From positions 192,601,726 through 192,665,725 of the forward strand of contig NC_134400.1 in NCBI RefSeq assembly GCF_050003625.1: a DNA stretch of 64,000 nucleotides, read 5' to 3'. The notes beneath the pieces are model-generated. The model was not told the DNA's origin, searched no databases, and saw nothing but the letters and a program-made list of their open reading frames with translations. The DNA comes from Haematobia irritans (taxonomy: Eukaryota > Arthropoda > Insecta > Diptera > Muscidae). The position numbers were made by a program, and so were the translations under genes. This document shows, one piece after another, positions 1 through 13,360 of the stretch (the stretch's first letter is position 1; each line of letters begins with the position of its first letter).

Positions 1-56
1 CAACCGTGGTTAGAATATAGTCGGTCTTGCCCGAATTTAGACTCTTCTTACTAGGT
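1..56 (+). mobile_element. 3' end of a Helentron-like element (family A), cut by window start
   Basis: The first bases read as the family A terminus: an ATAGTCGG...CCCGA hairpin, then TTAGACTCTTCTTACTAGG and a T run. The same order (GC-rich hairpin, TTAGACTTTCCTTACTTGTTT) closes the intact family A elements further along the window. This copy is somewhat diverged, and everything upstream lies outside the window. Confidence 0.7.
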
Positions 57-65
57 TTTTGTTTT

Positions 66-1633
66 TATACCCTGCGCCACACTGTGGAACAGGGTATTAT
101 AAGTTAGTGCATATGTTTGTAACACCCAGAAGGAGACGAGATAGATACATGGTATCTTTGGCAATAATGCTCAGGGTGGGTCCTTGAGTCGATATAACCA
201 TGTCCGTCTGTCCGTCCGTCTGTCTGTGAACACATTTTTGTGATCAAAGTCTAGGTCGCAATTTAAGTCCAATCGCCTTCAAATTTTGCACATGTTGCTA
301 ATTTGGGTCAGAATAGAACCCTATTGATTTTGGAAGAAATTGGTTCAGATTTAGATATAGCTCCCATATATATCTTTCACCCGGTATGCACTAATATAGA
401 CCCAGCAGCCAGAGTTCTATACCGATTTGCTCTAAATTTTGTACAAACATAACACCTAGTCGTATAGTTAAGTGGGCAAAATTTGATTGAAATCGGTTCA
501 GATTCAGATATAGCTCCCATATATATCTTTCGCCCGATATGGACTTATATGGCCCCAGAAGCCAGATTTTTGGCCGAATTTGGTTGAAAATTTGCACTAG
601 GAGTACAATTAGTAGTATAGTCAAGTGTGCAAAATTTGATTGAAATCGGTTTAGATTTAGATATAGCTCCCATATATATCTTTCGCCCGATATGGACTAA
701 TATGGTCCTAAAATCCAGAGTTTTGATCCAATTTGGTTGAAATTTTGCACAGGGAGTAGATTTGGCATTGTAGCTATGCGTGCCAAATTTGTAATCGATT
801 CAGATTTAGATATAGCTGCAATATATATCTTTCGCCCGATATGGACTAATATGGTCCTAGAAGCCAGAGTTTTGGACCAATTTGTTTGAAATTTTGCATT
901 AGGAGTACAACTAGTAGTGCAGTTAAGTGTGCAAAATTTGATTGAAATCGGTTCAGATTTAGATATAGCTCCCATATATAGTTTTCGACCGATTTACGCT
1001 CATATGACCACTGAGGCCAATTTTTTGCTCCGATTTAGTTGAAATTTTGCACAGGGAGTAGAATTAACATTGTAGCTATGCGTGCCAAATTTGGTTGACA
1101 TCGGTTCAGATTTAGATATATCTCCCATATATAGCTTTCGCCCGATTTACACTCATATGGCCACAGAGGCCAATTTTTAACTCCGATTTAGTTGAAATTT
1201 TGCACAGGGAGTATAATTAGCATTGTAGCTACGCGTGCCAAATTTGGTTGAAATCGGTTCAGATTTAGATATAGCTCCCATATATAGCTTTCGCCCGATT
1301 TACACTCATATGGCCACAGAGGCCAATTTTTAACTCCGATTTAGTTGAAATTGTGCACAGGGAGTAGAATTAGCATTGTTGCTATGCGTGCCAAATTTGG
1401 TTGAAATCGGTTGAGATTTAGATATAGCTCCCATATATATGTTTTTCTGATTTCGACAAAAATTGTCAAAATACCAACATTTTCCTGGTAAAATCGCCAC
1501 TGCTTAGTCGAAAAGTTGTAAAAATGACTCTAATTTTCCAAACTTCTAATACATATATATCGAGCGATAAATCATAAATAAACTTTTTCGAAGTTTCCTT
1601 AAAAGTGCTTCAGATTTAAACGTTTCCCATATT
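66..1633 (+). mobile_element. Helentron-like element, family A, first unit of a three-unit composite
   Basis: It begins with the hairpin TATACCCTGCGCCAC...GTGGAACAGGGTAT. Next come a conserved GTAACACCCAGAAGGAG block and a (GTCY)n tract at about 200-228. From about 310 to 1440 there are diverged tandem monomers, each carrying ATCGGTTCAGATTTAGATAT and CTCCCATATATA. Neighbouring monomers at 1101, 1254 and 1407 are exactly 153 bp apart. The unit lacks its own terminal tail: right after TTTCCCATATT a new 5' hairpin starts. The head closely resembles Drosophila INE-1/DINE-1 (TATACCC hairpin, GTAACA...AGAAGGA, GTCCGTCTG repeats), which is why I call it Helentron-like. No coding capacity is seen, so it is nonautonomous. 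Confidence 0.8.
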
Positions 1634-2607
1634 TATACCCTGCTCCACACTGTGGAACAGGGTATTATAAGTTTGTGCATTTGTATGTAACGCCAAGAAG
1701 GAGTAATCATAGACCAACCTTTTAGTATACGAATCGGGTTAGAATTAAATTCTGAGTCGATTTAGCGATGTCCGTCCGTCTGTCTGTCCGTCTGTCTGTC
1801 CGTCTGTCTGTCTGTCTGTTGATGTATTTTTGTGTGCAAAGTACAGCTCGCAGTTTTAGTCCGATTGTCCTAAAATTTGGTATACGGTCCTGTTTCGGCT
1901 CAAAGACGATCCCTATTGATTTTGGAAAAAATCGGTTCAGATTTAGATATAGCTGCCATATATATTTTTCACCGATCTGGTCATAATTGGCGTGTATATC
2001 AACCGATCTTCCTCAAATTCCGTACATCCGAATATTTTATGAGTCTCGAAAAACTTGCAAAATATTAGCAAAATCGGTTCAGATTTAGATATAGCTCCCA
2101 TATATAGCTTTCGCCCGATTTACACTCATTTGCCCACAGAGGCCAATTTTTTGCTCCGATTTAGTTGAAATTTTGCATAGGGAGTAGAATTAGCGTTGTA
2201 ACTATGCGTGCCAAATTTGTTTGAAATCGGTTCAGATTTAGATATAGCTCCCATATATAGCTTTCGCCCGATTTACACTCATATGACCACAGAGGCCAAT
2301 TTTTTGCTCCGATTTAGTTGAAATTTTGCACAGGGAGTAGAATTAGCATTGTAGCTATGCGTGCCAAATTTGGTTGAAATCGGTTCAGATTTAGATATAG
2401 CTCCCATATATATGTTTTTCTGATTTCGACAAAAATGGTCAAAATACCAACATTTTCCTTGTAAAATCGCCACTGCTTAGTCGAAAAGTTGTAAAAATGA
2501 CTCTAATTTTCCAAACTTCTAATACATATATATCGAGCGATAAATCATAAATAAACTTTTGCGAAGTTTCCTTAAAATTGCTTCAGATTTAAATGTTTCC
2601 CATATTT
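1634..2607 (+). mobile_element. Helentron-like unit, family A' (second unit of composite)
   Basis: A second 5' hairpin (TATACCCTGCTCCAC...) opens a unit with the A' subterminal block GTAACGCCAAGAAGGAGTAA and a long (GTCY)n tract at 1768-1822. Central monomers follow, then the same pre-tail block as unit 1 (GATTTCGACAAAAATGGTCA..., TCGCCACTGCTTAGTCG, ATATATCGAGCGATAAATCA). It again ends at TTTCCCATATT without the terminal hairpin, and is followed directly by a third 5' hairpin. Confidence 0.78.
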
Positions 2608-4118
2608 ATACCCTTCACCACTACTGTGGTACAGGGTATAATAAGTTTGTGCATTTGTATGTAACGCCAAGAAGGAGTAATCATAGACCAACCTTTTAGT
2701 ATACGGATCGGCTTAGAATTAAATTCTGAGTCGATTTAGCGATGTCCGTCCGTCTGTCTGTCCGTCTGTCTGTCCGTCTGTCTGTCCGTCTGTCTGTCTG
2801 TCTGTCTGTTGATGTATTTTTGTGTGCAAAGTACAGCTCGCAGTTTTAGTCCGATTGTCCTCAAATTTGGTATAGGGTCCTGTTTCGGCTCAAAGACGAT
2901 CCCTATTGATTTTGGAAAAAATCGGTTCAGATTTAGATATAGCTGCCATATATATTTTTCGCCGATCTGGTCATAATTGGCGTGTATATCAACCGATCTC
3001 CCTAAAATTCCGTACATCCGAATATTTTATGGGTCTCGAAAAACTTGCAAAATACCAGCCAAATCGGTCCAGATTTAGATATAGCTCTCATATATAGCTT
3101 TCGCCCGATTTACACTCATTTGCCCAAAGAGGCCCATTTTTAACTCCGATTTGGTTGAAATTTTGCACAGGGAGTACAATTACCATTGTAACTATGCGTG
3201 CCAAATTTGGTTGAAATCGGTTCAGATTTGGATATATCTCCCATATATAGCTTTCGCCCGATTTACACTCATATGACCACAGAGGCCAATTTTTTGCTCC
3301 GATTTAGTTGAAATTTTGCACAGGGAGTAGAATTAGCATTGGAGCTATGCGTGCCATATTTGGTTGAAATCGGTTCAGATTTAGATATAGCTACAATATA
3401 TAGCTTTCGGCCGATTTACACTTATATGACCACAGAGGCCAATTTTTTGCTCCGATTTAGTTGAAATTTTGCACAGGGAGTAGAATTAGCATTGTAGCTA
3501 TGCGTGCCATATTTGGTTGAAATCGGTTCAGATTTAGATATATCTCCCATATATAGCTTTCGCCCGATTTACACTCATATGACCACAGAGGCCAATTTTT
3601 AACTCCGATTTAGTTGAAATTTTGCACAGGGAGTAGAATTCCGTTCAGATTTAGATATAGCTCCCATATATATATTTTTCTGATTTCGACAAAAATGGTC
3701 AAAATACCAACATTTGCCTTGTAAAATCGCCACTGCTTAGTCGAAAAGTTGTAAAAAACGACTCTAATTTTCATAAACTTCTAATACATATATATCGAGC
3801 GATAAATCATAAATAAACTTTTTCGAAGTTTCCTTAAAATTGCTTCAGATTTAAACGTTTCCCATATTTTTTTACTAACATTGTGTTCCACCCTAGTGCA
3901 TTTTAAGTAAATTTTGAGTCTATAGATTTTGTAGAAGTCTATCAAATTCTGTCCAGATCGAGTGATATTTAAATGTATGTATTTGGGACAAACCTTTATA
4001 TATAGCACCCAACACATTTGACGGATGTGATATGGTATCGAAAATTTAGATCTACAAAGTGGTGTAGGGTATAATATAGTCGGCACCGCCCGACTTTAGA
4101 CTTTCCTTACTTGTTTTA
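2608..4118 (+). mobile_element. Helentron-like unit, family A' (third unit, with complete 3' end)
   Basis: The 5' hairpin is TATACCCTTCACCACTACTG then TGGTACAGGGTATA, followed by (GTCY)n at 2743-2812. Monomer marks at 3064, 3217, 3370 and 3523 are exactly 153 bp apart. Unlike the two units before it, this one runs through the full tail: TTACTAACATTGTGTTCC, TTTGACGGATGTGATATGG, then GTGGTGTAGGGTATAATATAG (the inverted subterminal copy of the head), a GC hairpin and ACTTTCCTTACTTGTTTT. No protein is encoded. Confidence 0.82.
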
Positions 4119-5199
4119 TATATTTTTTAAACAAAGTAGAAAAATATAATTGCAATGGGTGGAATTTAATTAATTTCATTTCATTTCATTACAACTACGA
4201 ATGACTGATTCGTTCAATTTTCCCAACAATGAGCTAAATGTTAGTTTAACACTAATCCAAGCAGTGTAAGAGACGAAATCAAATTTAATATAATCAAAAT
4301 AGTCATAGATATGGAATCTTAGGGTTGACTGAAAGTAAATGCCCAAAAGTATGGAAATTGATGAACAGATAGACCGGGTAAGAGACCAAAGTTATTATAT
4401 CCTGACCACTATGTGGTTTAGGATAAAATTATGTTAACATAAATTTTCCCAAGCTCAAAGTCTTAAAAATAGGATTTTTCGTTAATTTTTCCAAATTTCA
4501 AGATTACAATATTGTATCGCTACCTCAGGTGGTCTACAATAGATCTGGAAAAAGAAAAGATTTTATTTCATAAACTTAATGGAAATAACATTCCGAGGTA
4601 TTTGAACATTTTAAATATTTACAAGCCATATGATTTATTTTACCCAACAACAAATTTCACAATCCTCCCCAGTTTTAACGGTTGAGCCATCTGCATATAT
4701 TGCTCAACCATATGGAATTAGATTAGAAATTTTCTATCGTATTTTTTTTTCTATAGCCCGTTGCTATTCTTCCTGCTGTGATGCCTGTTGTCTGTTATCA
4801 AAATAAATATTGCACATTGGATTTATTTATGCATTGTGCTGTGAATGCGTTTCGATTAAATTTGCATTAAAAATATATTGGGATTTGGGTTTTTTTCAGA
4901 GCAGCCTGCCTCAATCAGTTCATATCATCAGTCAATCCAGAAACATCCACTTGTATTAGAGGAATGCATTGTCGAGATTGATTGTTACATATTTGAATTG
5001 TGATGATGTGGGTTTGTATGGTTGAAGTGGAAAAATTCTAAAAAAAAAACAAAAAATATAAGGCCATAAGTTCTGCCAGGCCGAATCTTAAATCCCCGTT
5101 GCCTAGAATCAAGTACAATAGTTTTCATTGAAAATCAACTTGACGTAGCGGATTATTTTATTTCAGTTTATTTTATTTATTTATTTGATTTTATTTCAT
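4119..5199. other. Unique AT-rich DNA with two Helentron scraps
   Basis: No gene or intact repeat is recognised. About 4396-4436 reads as a decayed minus-strand family D head (TATCCTGACCACTATGTGGTT). About 5045-5096 reads as a decayed minus-strand family C tail (GGCCATAAGTTCTGCCAGGCC). The rest is AT-rich sequence without convincing coding signal. Confidence 0.5.
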
Positions 5200-5830
5200 T
5201 ATAACCTCCACCATAGGATGGCGGGTATATTAACTATGTCATTCCGTTTGTAACACATCGAAATATTGCTCTAAGACCCCATAAAGTATATATATTCTGG
5301 GTCGTGGTGAAATTCTGAGTCGATCTAAGCATGTCCGTCCGTCCGTCCCTATGTCGATATCGCGCTAACTTCCCAACGAAACAAGCTATCGACTTGAAAC
5401 TGGGCACAAGTAGTTGTTATTGATGTAGGTCGGATGGTATTGCAAATGGGCCATATCGGTCCACTTTTACGTATAGCCCCCATATAAACCGACGCTCAGA
5501 TTTGGTTTGCGGAGCCTCTTGGAGGAGCAAAATTCATCCGATCCGGTTGAAATTTGGTACATGGTGTAAGTATATGGTCTCTAACAACCATGCAAAAATT
5601 GGTCCACATCGGTCCATAATTATATATAGCTCCCATATAAACCGATGCGCAGATATGAACTCCGGAGCCTCATGGAGGAGCAAAATTCATCCGATCCGGT
5701 TGAAATTCGGTACATTTCGCTAGGGTATGGCAGAGAACAACCATGCCAAAATTGGTCCGTATCGATCTATATTATATATAGCCCCCAAATAAACCGATCC
5801 TCAATAACAGAAAAATCACGATTGCCACTC
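5200..5830 (+). mobile_element. Helentron-like element, family C, 3'-truncated
   Basis: The head TATAACCTCCACCATAGGATGG is followed by CATTCCGTTTGTAACACATC, CCCCATAAAGTATATATATT and a short GTCCGTCCGTCC tract at 5333-5347. Two to three monomers follow (CATATAAACCGA...TTCATCCGATCCGGTTGAAA). The tail found in other family C copies is missing: sequence passes directly into the 29-bp satellite near 5840, so the element was truncated by or recombined with satellite. Confidence 0.75.
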
Positions 5831-5844
5831 GAGCCAAAAATAAT

Positions 5845-7780
5845 CTACCAAAATTTTATTGCCATAGAAAATTTTGTCAAAATTTAATTTCTATAGAAAA
5901 TTTTGTCAGAATTTTATTTCTATAGAAAATTTTGTCAGAATTTTATTTCTGTAGAAAATTTTGTCAAAATATAATTTCTATACAAAATTTTGTCAAAAAT
6001 TATTTCTATAGAAAATTTTGTTCAAATTTTATTCCCACAGATAATTTTATTAAACTTTTATTTCCATAGAAAATTTTATTAAACTTTTATTTCTATAGCA
6101 AATGTTATTAAAATTTCATTTCTTTAGAAAATTTCGTCAAAATTTTACTTCTATAGAAAATTTCGTCAAAAAATTATTTCCATAGAAAATTTTGTCAAAA
6201 TTTTATTTCTGAAGACAGTTTTATCAAAATTATATTTCTATAGAAAATTTTGTCAAAATATTATTTCCATAGAAAATTTTGTCAAAATTTTATTTCCTAG
6301 AAAATTTTGTCAAAGTTTTATTTCTATACAAAATTTTGACAAAATTTTTATTTCGATAGAAAATTTTGTCAAAATTTTATTTCTGCAGACAGTTTTATCA
6401 AAATTATATTTCTATAGAAAATTTTGTCAAAATTTTATTACTGTAGAAAATTTTGTCAAAATTTTATTTCCATAGAAAATTTTGTCAAAATTTTATTTCT
6501 ATACAAAATTTTATTTTTATAGAAAATTTTTTAAAAATTTTATTTACATAGAAAATTTTGTTAAAATATTATTTGCATAGAAAATTTTGTCAAAATTTTA
6601 TTTCTATTGAAAATTACGTAAAAATCCTTTGAAAATTTTGTTAAAATTTTATTTCCATTAAAAATTTTGTCACAATTTTATTTCCATAGAAAATTTTGTT
6701 CAAATACTATTTCCATTGAAAATTTTGTCAAAATTTTATTTCTATTGAAAATTACGTAATTTTTTTTCCTTGAATATTTTGTTCAAATTTTATTTCCATG
6801 GAGAATTTTGTCAAAATTTTATTTCTATAGAAAATTTTGTCAAAATTTTATTTCTCTAGAAAATTTTTGTTATCTAGAAAATTTTCTAAATATTTTATTT
6901 ATGTAGACAATTTTGTAAAAATTGTATTTCTATAGAAAATGTTGTAAAAATTTTATTTGTATAGAAAATTTTGTAAAAATTTTATTTACATAGCAAATGT
7001 TGTTCAAATATTATTTTCATAGAAAATTTTGTCACAATTTTATTTCCATAGAAAATTTTGTCAAAATTTATTTCTATACAAAATTTTGACAAAATTTTAT
7101 TTCTATACAAAATTTTGACAAAATTTTATTACGATAGAAAATTTTGACAAAATTTTATTTCTCTATAAAATTTTCTAAAAATTTTATTTCTCTAGAAAAT
7201 TTTGTCAACATTTTATTTCCATTAAAAATTTTGTTAAAATTTTATTTCCACGGAAAATTTTGTCAAAATTTTATTTCGATAGAAAATTTTGTCAAATTTT
7301 ATTTCCACGGAAAATTTTGTCAAAATTTTATTTCCATAGAAAATTTTGTCAAAATGTTATTTCTATACAAAATTTTGACAAAATTTTATTTTTATAGAAA
7401 TTTTTTTTTTAAATTTTATTTACATAGAAAATTTTGTTAAGATATTATTTCCATAGAAAATTTTCTCAAAATTTTATTTCTATAGAAAATTTTATCAAAA
7501 TTTTATTTCTATAGAAAATTTTCTCAAAATTTTATTTCTATAGACAAATTTGTCACAATTTTATATCTAGCGAAAATTATGTCAAAATTTTATATCTAGC
7601 GAAAATTATGTCAAAATTTTATTTCTCTAGAAAATTTTGTTAAAATTTTATTTTCATAGAAAATTTTGTTAAAATATTATTTCCATAAAAATTTTTGGCA
7701 AAATTTTATTTTTATGGAAAATTTTGTTAAAATATTATTTCCATAGAAAGTTTTGTCAAAATTTTATTTCTCTATACATT
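5845..7780 (+). repeat. 29-bp satellite block 1
   Basis: A tandem array of a 29-bp monomer built from AAAATTTTGTC, AAAATTTTA and the 12-bp palindrome TTTCTATAGAAA. Many monomers vary at single positions (CCATAG, ACATAG, GTAGAA) and there are small indels. The block is about 1.9 kb. Because 29 is not a multiple of three, all frames are sampled in turn and long Phe/Lys/Ile-rich reading frames arise by chance. Confidence 0.95.
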
Positions 7781-8990
7781 GTATTTTATTTTATTTAAGT
7801 TTATTTTATTTTTCTCTTTTATTTTTTTTATTTTATTTAATCTAAGTGTGTCCTTTGATATTTACTACACTATCTTGTTTTCTTTGTTTCCAATTTATTA
7901 TTTTCATAAAATTTTTACTTTTTTCATTTTATAAACAAACATTTCGATATTTTGCTACTACTCATAGTCTGATAGTCAATATGATACGATTTACAAGTGC
8001 AACAATAGAATATATTTCAAACAATAGACATTCTTTGTTTATTGCGATAAGGCATCTACTTAATATTCTACTCTTGAGGAGCAATAAACAAAAGAAGTTT
8101 AGTGAAAATTTTAATTAAACAAAATATAAAAAAAAAAAATAAAAACAAAAGAAGTATCATTCTTTTATGTCGATAATAAATGAATTGTCAATTTAAAAAT
8201 ATCAATATACAGTTTTGTTTTTATATTCACTTATCTCTGACACTCTTCACAACGATGACAAAATGTGAATATGGTAGTAGTGTTAGAGAATACAAGGATA
8301 CCAAGTTTCCTCACAGCTGCAAAGCGGATGTAGCCCACTCCCTTTTGCAACTCGCTTTAAGATAAATAGTCAATGTGATGACAAGAGACAACATTGCCAC
8401 AGATGCAAAATGCATTTATCCTTCCATCCAACACAAGAATCATCCATCTAGTTTTCCATATATCCTGCGATTTCACCGCTCGCCGTTCAGGCGTCCCAAC
8501 CACCCCCCCACTTACCAATATGGCATAATAGGACATGTCAAATGATAAAACTTTTATAACTAATAAATTATCTTATAAATAATGGAAGTGTACATTATAA
8601 GATCGTAGATAGCTGTTCATCCACGCCATTGCCGAACCTGCGTTGCTGTACCGGTGAAGAGGACAACAAACAGCAAAAAAAAAAAAAAAACAAACAAAAA
8701 AAAACTACTGCTATGAAAGAACGAAACATTTCAATTGAAGCTCCACGATAAATATGTAAAATAAAAATTCCAAAGAAATGGAAAAATGTTTTGCACATGC
8801 CAAAGGAGGAGGCCATCGTGAAATACGAAAAATGGGGGAAAGCTATGGGATAAAAATATATAACGAGGGACAGGCATTGACATCAAATGCGTTCCATATT
8901 TAGATGTCATATTGAACAGGGGTAACTTCATTTTATCGAAAACGTTAGAAAACTTAAAAAAAAAAATATCTACATAAAAATTTTATATTT
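7781..8990. other. Unique DNA between satellite blocks
   Basis: AT-rich single-copy-looking sequence with A runs (8670-8705) and a short C run near 8500. Reading frames of 60-90 codons exist (for example 8180-8365), but I see no recognisable motif, splice structure or codon bias. I assign no gene. Confidence 0.45.
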
Positions 8991-11900
8991 TATTATATAT
9001 AAAAAGTTTTGTCAAAATTTCATTTCTATAGAAAATTTTGTCAAAATTTCATTTCTATAGAAAATCTTGTCAAAATTTCATTTCAATAGACAATTTTGTC
9101 ATTATTTTATTTCTATAGAAAATCTTGTCAAAATTATTTCTATCGAAAATCTTAGATCTTTATAAAATTTATTTCTACATCAAATATTCAAGATTTTATT
9201 TTCAAAGCAAATTTCTCAACAGTTTTCTATAGAAAAGTTTCTCCAGAATTATGTATCTATAGAATAGTTTGTCAACATTTAATTTCTATAGAAAACTTTG
9301 TCAAAATTTTATTTCCATACAAAATTTTGTCAAAATTTTATTGCTATAGAAAATTTTGTCAAAATTCTTATTTCTATAGAAAATCTTGTCAAAATTTTAT
9401 TTCTATAGAAAATTTTGTCAAAATTTTATTTCTGTAGAAAATTTTGTCAAAATTTCTTTTCTATAGAAAATTTTGTCAAAATTTTATTTCTATAGAAAAT
9501 TTTGTCAAAATTTCATTTCTATAGAAAATCTTGTCAAAAATTTATTTCAATAGACAATTTTGTAATTATTTTATTTCTATAGAAAATCTTGTCAAAATTT
9601 TATTTCTATAGAAAATTTTGTCACAATTTCATTTCTATAGAACATTTTGTCAAAATTTTATTTCTGTAGAAAATTTTGTAAAAATTTTCTTTTTATAAAA
9701 AAATTTTGTCAAAATTTTATTTCCATAGAAAATTTTGTCAAAATTCTATTTCTATAGAAAATGTTGTCAAAATTTTATTTCCATACAAAATTTTGTCAAA
9801 ATTTTATTGCTATAGAAAATTTTGTCAAAATTTTATTTCTATAGATATTTTGTCAAAATTTTATTTCTATAGAAAATTTTGTCACAATTTCATTTCTATA
9901 GAACATTTTGTCAAAATTTTATTTCTGTAGAAAATTTTGTAAAAATTTTCTTTCTATAGAAAATTTTGTCAAAATTTTGTTTCCATAGAAAATTTTGTCA
10001 AAATGCTATTTCTATAGAAAATTTTGTCAAAATTTTATTTCTATAGAAAATTTTGTCAAAATTTTATTCCTATAGAATATTTTATCAAAAATTTATTTCT
10101 ATAGAAAATTTTGTCACAATTTCATTTCTGTAGAAAATCTTGTCAAAATTTTATTTCAATAGAAAATTTTGTAATTATTTTATTCCTATAGAAAATCATG
10201 TCAAAATTTTATTTCTATAGAAAATTTTGTCAAAATTTTATTGCTATAGAAAATTTTGTAATTATTTTATTTCTATAGAAAATCTTGTCAAAATTTTATT
10301 TCTATAAAAATGTTTGTCACAATTTCATTTCTATAGAACATTTTGTCAAAATTTTATTTCTGTAGAAAATTTTGTCAAAATTTTATTTCCATACAAAATT
10401 TTGTCAAAATTTTATTTCCATAGAAAATTTTGTCAAAATTTTATTTCTATAGAAAATTTTGTCAAAATTTTATTTCTATAGAAAATTTTGTCAAAATTTT
10501 ATTCCTATAGAATATTTTATCAAAAATTTATTTCTATAGAAAATTTTGTCACAATTTCATTTCTGTAGAAAATCTTGTCAAAATTTTATTTCAATAGAAC
10601 ATTTTGTAATTATTTTATTTCTATAGAAAATCTTGTCAAAATTTTATTTCTATAGAAAATTTTGTCAAAATTTTATTGCTATAGAAAATCTTGTAATTAT
10701 TTTATTTCTATAGAAAATCTTGTCAAAATTTTATTTCTATAGAAAATTTTGTCACAATTTCATTTCTATAGAAAATTTTGTCAAAATTTTATTTCTGTAG
10801 AAAATTTTGTCAAAATTTTATTTCCATACAAAATTTTGTCAAAATTTTATTTTCATAGAAAATTTTGTCAAAATTTTATTTCTATAGAAAATTTTGTCAA
10901 AATTTTATTTCTATAGAAAATTTTGTCAAAATGTTATTCCTATAGAATATTTTATCAAAAATTTATTTCTATAAAAAATTTTGTCACAATTTCATTTCTA
11001 TAGAAAATCTTGTCAAAATTTTATTTCAATAGACAATTTTGTCATTATTTTATTTCTATAGAAAATCTTGTCAAAATTATTTCTCTCGAAAATCTTAGAT
11101 CTTTATAAAATTTATTTCTACAACAAATATTCAAGCTTTTATTTTCATAACAAATTTCTCAACAATTTTCTATAGAAAAGTCTCTCCAGAATTATGTATC
11201 TATAGAATAGTTTGTCAACATTTAATTTCTATAGAAAATTTTGTCGAAATTTTATTTGTATAGAAAACTTGGTCGACATTTTATTTCTGTAGAAAATGTT
11301 GTCAAAATTTTATTTCCATACAAAATTTTGTCAAAATTTTATTGCTATAGAAAATTTTGTCAAAATTTTTTTTCCATAGAAAATTTTGTCAAAATTTTAT
11401 TTCCATAAAAATTTTGTCAAAATTTTATTGCTATAGAAAATTTTGTCAAAATTTTTATTTCTATAGAAAATTTTGCCAAAATTTTATTTCTATAGAAAAT
11501 TTTGTCAAAATTTTTATTTCTATTGAAAATATTATCAAAATTTTATTTCTATAGAAAATGTTGTCAAAGTTTTATTTCTGTAGAAAATTTTGTCAAAATT
11601 TTATTTCTATAGAAAATTTTGTCAAAATTTTATTTCTATAGAAAATTTTGTCACAATTTCATTTCTATAGAAAATTTTGTCACAATTTCATTTCTATAGA
11701 AAATTTTGTCAAAATTTTATTTCTATAGAAAATTTTGTCACAATTTTATTTCTATAGAAAACATTGTCAAAATTTTATTTCTATAGAAAATTTTCTCAAA
11801 ATTTTATTTCTATAGAAAATTTTGTCAAAATTTTATTTCTATAGAAAATTTTGTCAAAATTTTATTTCTATAGAAAATTTTGTCAAAATTTTATTTCTAT

Positions 11901-12340
11901 AGAAAATTTTGTCAAAATTTTATTTCTATAGAAAATTTTGTCACAATTTCATTTCTATAGAAAATTTTGTCAAAATCGTTTTTCTATTCAAAATTTTATT
12001 TCCACAGTAAATTGTGTCAAAATTTTACTTCTATAGAAAATTTTGTCAAAATTTCATTTCTATAGAAAATTCTCTTAAAAATTTAGTTCTATAGAAATTT
12101 TTTTCAAAATTTTATTTTATAGACGATTTTGTCCAAACTTTATTTCCATCGACAATTTTTGCAAAATGTGATTGATATAGAAAATTTTGTCAAAATTTGA
12201 TTTCTATAGAAAATTTTAGATCTTTATAAAATGTTCTCAAAATTTTAGTTCTTAAAAAATCTTTTCAAAATGTTATTTCTACAGAAATTATTCAAGATTT
12301 TAGTTTTATAGCTAATTTCTCAACAAATTTGTTTCTATAA
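8991..12340 (+). repeat. 29-bp satellite block 2, with higher-order structure
   Basis: About 3.35 kb of the same 29-bp monomer (about 115 copies), more homogeneous than block 1. A distinctive aberrant segment (CTTAGATCTTTATAAAATTT and neighbours) occurs at 9151 and again at 11093, 1942 bp apart (about 67 monomers). A third, decayed copy lies near 12205. The block ends where a minus-strand Helentron-like element begins. Confidence 0.95.
10001..11000 (+). repeat. 435-bp higher-order repeat (15 x 29 bp)
   Basis: Marker variants recur at a fixed distance. ATTCCTATAGAATATTTTAT is at 10066, 10501 and 10936. GTAATTATTTT is at 10171 and 10606, and again at 10258 and 10693. All separations are exactly 435 bp, which is 15 monomers. 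This shows block-wise amplification, not monomer-by-monomer spread. Confidence 0.88.
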
Positions 12341-13360
12341 ACAAGTAAGGAAAGTCGGCCGGGGTCATCTTTACAACTTTTCGACTAAGCAGTGGCGATT
12401 TAACAAGGAAAATATTGGTATTTTGACTATTTTTGTCGGAATCAGAAAAACATATATATGGGGGCTATATCTAAATCTGAACCGATTTCAATCAAATTTG
12501 GCACACATGACTATACTACCAATTGTACTCCTTGTGCAAAATTTCAAGCTAATCGGTATAAAACTCTGTATTCTGAGTCCATATAAGTGCATATCGGGCG
12601 AAATATATATATGGGAGCTATATCTAAATCTGAACCGATTTCAATCAAATTTGGCACGCATAATTATATTACTAATTGTACTCCTAGTGCAAAATTTCAA
12701 CCAAATTGGGCCAAAACTCTGGCTTCTGGGGCCATATAAGTCCATATCGGACGAAAAATATATATGGAAGCTATATCTAAATCTGAACCGATTTCAATAA
12801 AATTTGGCACACTTGACTACACTACCAATTCTACTCCTAGTGCAAAATTTCAACTCAATTGGGTTATAACTCTGGCTTCTGGGACCGTATTAGTCCATAT
12901 CGGGCAAAAGATATATATGGGAGCTATAGCTAAATCTGAACCGATTTCAATAAAATTTGGCACACTATATACTATAGTACTAATTGTTCTTCTTGGGCAA
13001 AATTTTAAGCAAATTCGGGTAAAACTCTGGCTTTCGGGGGCCAAATAAGTCTATATCGGGCTAAATATATTTATGGGAGCTATATCTAAATCTGAACCGA
13101 TTTCTTCCAAAATCAATAGGGTTCTATTCTGAGCCAAAACACATACTTGTGCCAAATTTGAAGTAGATTGGACTAAAATTGCGACCTAGACTTTGATCAC
13201 AAAAATGTGTTCACAGACAGACGGACATGGCTATATCGACTCTGGACCCTACCTTGAGCATTTTTGCCAAAGACACCATGTGTCTATCTCGTCTCCTTCT
13301 GGGTGTTGCAAACATATGCACTAACTTAAAATACCCTGTTCCACAGTGTGACGCAAGCTA
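12341..13360 (-). mobile_element. Helentron-like element, family A, minus strand, inside satellite
   Basis: Read on the minus strand, the 5' hairpin lies near 13322-13360 (CACACTGTGGAACAGGGTAT, first few bases decayed). It is followed by CCAGAAGGAGACGAGATAGA, a short GTCCGTCTG tract, monomers, and an end reading GACTTTCCTTACTTGT at 12341. The region between the CTTAGTCG pre-tail block and the terminal hairpin is deleted, so the copy is short (about 1.0 kb). Satellite resumes on both sides. Confidence 0.8.

Noticed and set aside
7144..7440. Phe/Lys/Ile-rich reading frames in satellite, also at 9706, 11357, 18975, 19647, 22102 and 55115
   Set aside because: They are translations of the 29-bp tandem repeat. 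The repeating KFYFYRKFCQNFISIENF pattern follows from the DNA period, with no independent coding evidence.
5845..12340. CRISPR-like array of short direct repeats
   Set aside because: Repeats are contiguous 29-bp monomers with no unique spacers, and the surroundings are clearly animal.
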